Assembly: GCA_034096865.1 (NCBI GenBank)
Contig: JAWQFJ010028352.1
Span: forward strand, 58,407 to 78,406
From: Theodoxus fluviatilis
Taxonomy: Eukaryota; Mollusca; Gastropoda; Cycloneritida; Neritidae
DNA length: 20,000 nucleotides
Reading direction: 5' to 3'
Made by a program: the position numbers and the translations under genes. Below, piece after piece: positions 18,042-20,000 of the stretch; within the stretch, counting starts at the first letter, position 1; every line of letters begins with the position of its first letter. Under the pieces are notes generated by a model. It did no database searches. It had not been told where the DNA came from and worked only from the letters and a program-made list of their open reading frames with translations.

Positions 18042-18841
18042 GACGCACGCCTAACTTTCGTTCACGTTTGTATAAGACTTCCGACTTTAATTGTGTAGGC
18101 CAGTGGCTCGTTATAGGGATACTTGTATTTTGACACAACTCTTGACAAACTTGCAGCATGAAATAAGCATGCGAATCAAATATTAATTTTCTCGTATCGA
18201 CATAACGGGTAAGATACTGTCGCGTTGAAGATCAAATTATGCGTGGTTTTGAGCTCAGGTGCGCGCTTTTTGAAGATGTGCGCTTTTTTTAGGTACGCGC
18301 TTTTGAACACTTGCAAAACTGCAGTCTAGCTGTGCCGTCAAGGACAACGAAAATCGAAAAATCCGCGACATTAAAGCGACTTCAGCAGACGTTGAACTGC
18401 ATGACACCTGGGAAAGGGTGCAGCATGCCACACATTCGATAAAGCCGAGCTGCAGCCAAGTTGTTCTTTGCCAGACCTGCGTGACCATCTCGTTCATGTC
18501 CGACATGCAGACAACAGAAACAAGGCGAAAATTTGGCGCCAAAAGCGGATAAGGAAAAGAGTGGAAGAGAGGTCCAAAGATTAGCTACAAGGCACAAGGG
18601 GTTCAGGAGGGGAGAGGGCGGGGGGGGGGGGGGGTGTTGCAAGGATGGAAGTGGGTGGTGATGGGAGTATTGTCCACAAAAATCCGGTGGTCGTTTTCAA
18701 AAAAGCTTTCTTCACTCTGGTCGATACACAGCGACAAAATCAGTAATCAGCGTTACCATGGTAACCTCACTACCGGGCTTGCTCCCGTTAAGACAAAATC
18801 GCTGCTATCTGCGCTGTCATCGTCTCTTTGTCGCGTGCCCT
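18042..18841. other. Unassigned DNA with a poly-G run
   Basis: No gene is supported. Minus-strand frames of 95 and 86 codons (18255-18642) overlap in different frames and have no recognised motif. CGCGCTTTT-type phrases recur at about 18260-18310. A long G run (about 18620-18634) is followed by mixed sequence up to the satellite. Confidence 0.4.
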
Positions 18842-20000
18842 CACTCGTCTCAATATGAGCTCTGGTGTATAAGTGCACCTCACTCGTCTCAATATGAGCT
18901 CTGGTGTATATGTGCCCTCACTCGTCTCAATATGAGCTCTGGTGTATATTTGCACCTCACTCGTCTCAATATGAGCTCTGGTGTATATGTGCACCTCACT
19001 CGTCTCAATATGAGCTCTGGTGTATATGTGCACCTCACCCGTCTCAATATGAGCTCTGGTGTATATGTGCACCTCACTCGTCTCAATATGAGCTCTGGTG
19101 TATATTTGCACCTCACCCGTCTCAATATGAGCTCTGGTGTATATGTGCACCTCACTCGTCTCAATATGAGCTCTGGTGTATATGTGCACCTCACCCGTCT
19201 CAATTAGAGCTCTGGTGTATATGTGCACCTCACTCGTCTCAATATGAGCTCTGGTGTATATTTGCACCTCACTCGTCTCAATATGAGCTCTGGTGTATAT
19301 GTGCACCTCACTCGTCTCAATATGAGCTCTGGTGTATATGTGCACCTCACCCGTCTCAATATGAGCTCTGGTGTATTTGTGCACCTCGCTCGTCTCAATA
19401 TGAGCTCTGGTGTATATGTGCACCTCACTCGTCTCAATATGAGCTCTGGTGTATATGTGCACCTCACTCGTCTCAATATGAGCTCTGGTGTATATGTGCA
19501 CCTCACTCGCCTCAATATGAGCTCTGGTGTATATGTGCACCTCACTCGTCTCAATATGAGCTCTGGTGTATATGTGCACCTCACTCGTCTCAATATGAAC
19601 TCTGGTGTATATTTGCACCTCACTCGTCTCAATATGAGCTCTGGTGTATATGTGCACCTCACTCGTCTCAATATGAGCTCTGGTGTATATTTGCACCTCA
19701 CTCGTCTCAATATGGGATCTGGTGTATATGTGCACCTCACCCGTCTCAATATGAGCTCTGGTGTATATTTGCACCTCACTCGTCTCAATATGAGCTCTGG
19801 TGTATATGTGCACCTCACTCGTCTCAATTCGAGCTCTAGTGTATATGTGCACCTCACTCGTCTCAATATGAGCTCTGGTGTATATGTGCACCTCACTCGT
19901 CTCAATATGAGCTCTGGTGTATATGTGCACCTCACTCGTCTCAATATGAGCTCTGGTGTATATTTGCACCTCACTCGTCTCAATATGAGCTCTGGTGTAT
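18842..20000. repeat. 39-bp satellite, about 30 copies, running off the window
   Basis: Each unit is CACTCGTCTCAATATGAGC followed by TCTGGTGTATATGTGCACCT. I counted 30 unit starts from 18842 to 19972; the last is cut by the window end. One unit (18881-18918) is 38 bases. Common variants are CACTCG/CACCCG and TATATG/TATATT; scattered unique changes occur. The period is 13 codons, so several frames stay open: minus 18788-19969 repeats HIYTRAHIETSEV and plus 18904-19839 repeats SSQYELWCICAPH. Variants alter residues as readily as they leave them unchanged, which argues against protein selection. The unit contains GAGCTC and GTGCAC palindromes. Confidence 0.95.

Noticed and set aside
18255..18642. 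Minus-strand frames of 95 and 86 codons
   Set aside because: They overlap in different frames with no recognisable motif in either.
18788..19983. A 393-codon minus-strand repeat protein (and 259- and 311-codon companions)
   Set aside because: Several frames on both strands are equally open because the unit is 39 bases. Common variants change residues, so there is no sign of protein selection.
18842..20000. CRISPR-like array
   Set aside because: The repeats are directly contiguous with no unique spacers, and the setting is eukaryotic.

Overview
This is eukaryotic genomic DNA, most likely from a marine mollusc and probably a gastropod. The evidence is one long uninterrupted gene among large stretches of simple and tandem repeats, degraded LTR and non-LTR retrotransposon pieces, and an interspersed element full of CAAGGTCA/TGACCTTG motifs. 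I associate that element with gastropod genomes from memory; it was not searched. There is no bacterial-style gene packing, operon or ribosome-binding-site pattern.

Layout. Positions 1-480 are unassigned. Positions 485-4505 form about 4 kb of almost pure pyrimidine: first irregular, then (about 1620-4505) a 22-bp tandem array made of two related 11-bp halves. TG, CA and CT microsatellites follow (4641-4936). A compact cluster of four perfect TGACGTCA palindromes lies at 5035-5205, then about 1.7 kb of unassigned DNA.

The single convincing cellular gene is 6922-10398 (+), a 1158-residue intact reading frame. Its N-terminal half is an internal tandem duplication of a chymotrypsin-like (PA clan) protease module. 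The first copy has lost the catalytic His and Ser, so it is a predicted pseudoprotease. The second copy keeps a His (H429) and a GSSG serine motif (S557). The C-terminal half is helix-rich and unrecognised. A possible 50-base intron near the 3' end would give a different C-terminus.

Downstream comes a 47-bp minisatellite (about 10697-11700), then unassigned DNA to 13420. A decayed Ty3/gypsy-type gag-protease piece lies on the minus strand (13422-14215). It abuts a 7-bp-periodic array that grades into (GAT)n (14219-14738). Next are duplicated interspersed-repeat pieces (14761-15112), an (AC)n tract, a probable non-LTR retrotransposon 3' piece (15422-15766), a roughly 160-bp duplication, and an 820-bp element bounded by 10-bp inverted repeats with 13 nuclear-receptor-like sites (16137-16956). 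A GT-rich minisatellite (17071-17490), a second non-LTR remnant on the minus strand (17868-18041) and a 39-bp satellite running off the window end (18842-20000) complete the window.

The genes do not form a pathway. The best candidate for something undescribed is the duplicated protease/pseudoprotease protein. The many long stop-free frames in the pyrimidine array and the 39-bp satellite are judged to be consequences of repeat composition, not proteins. All assignments were made by reading the sequence; no database search was run.
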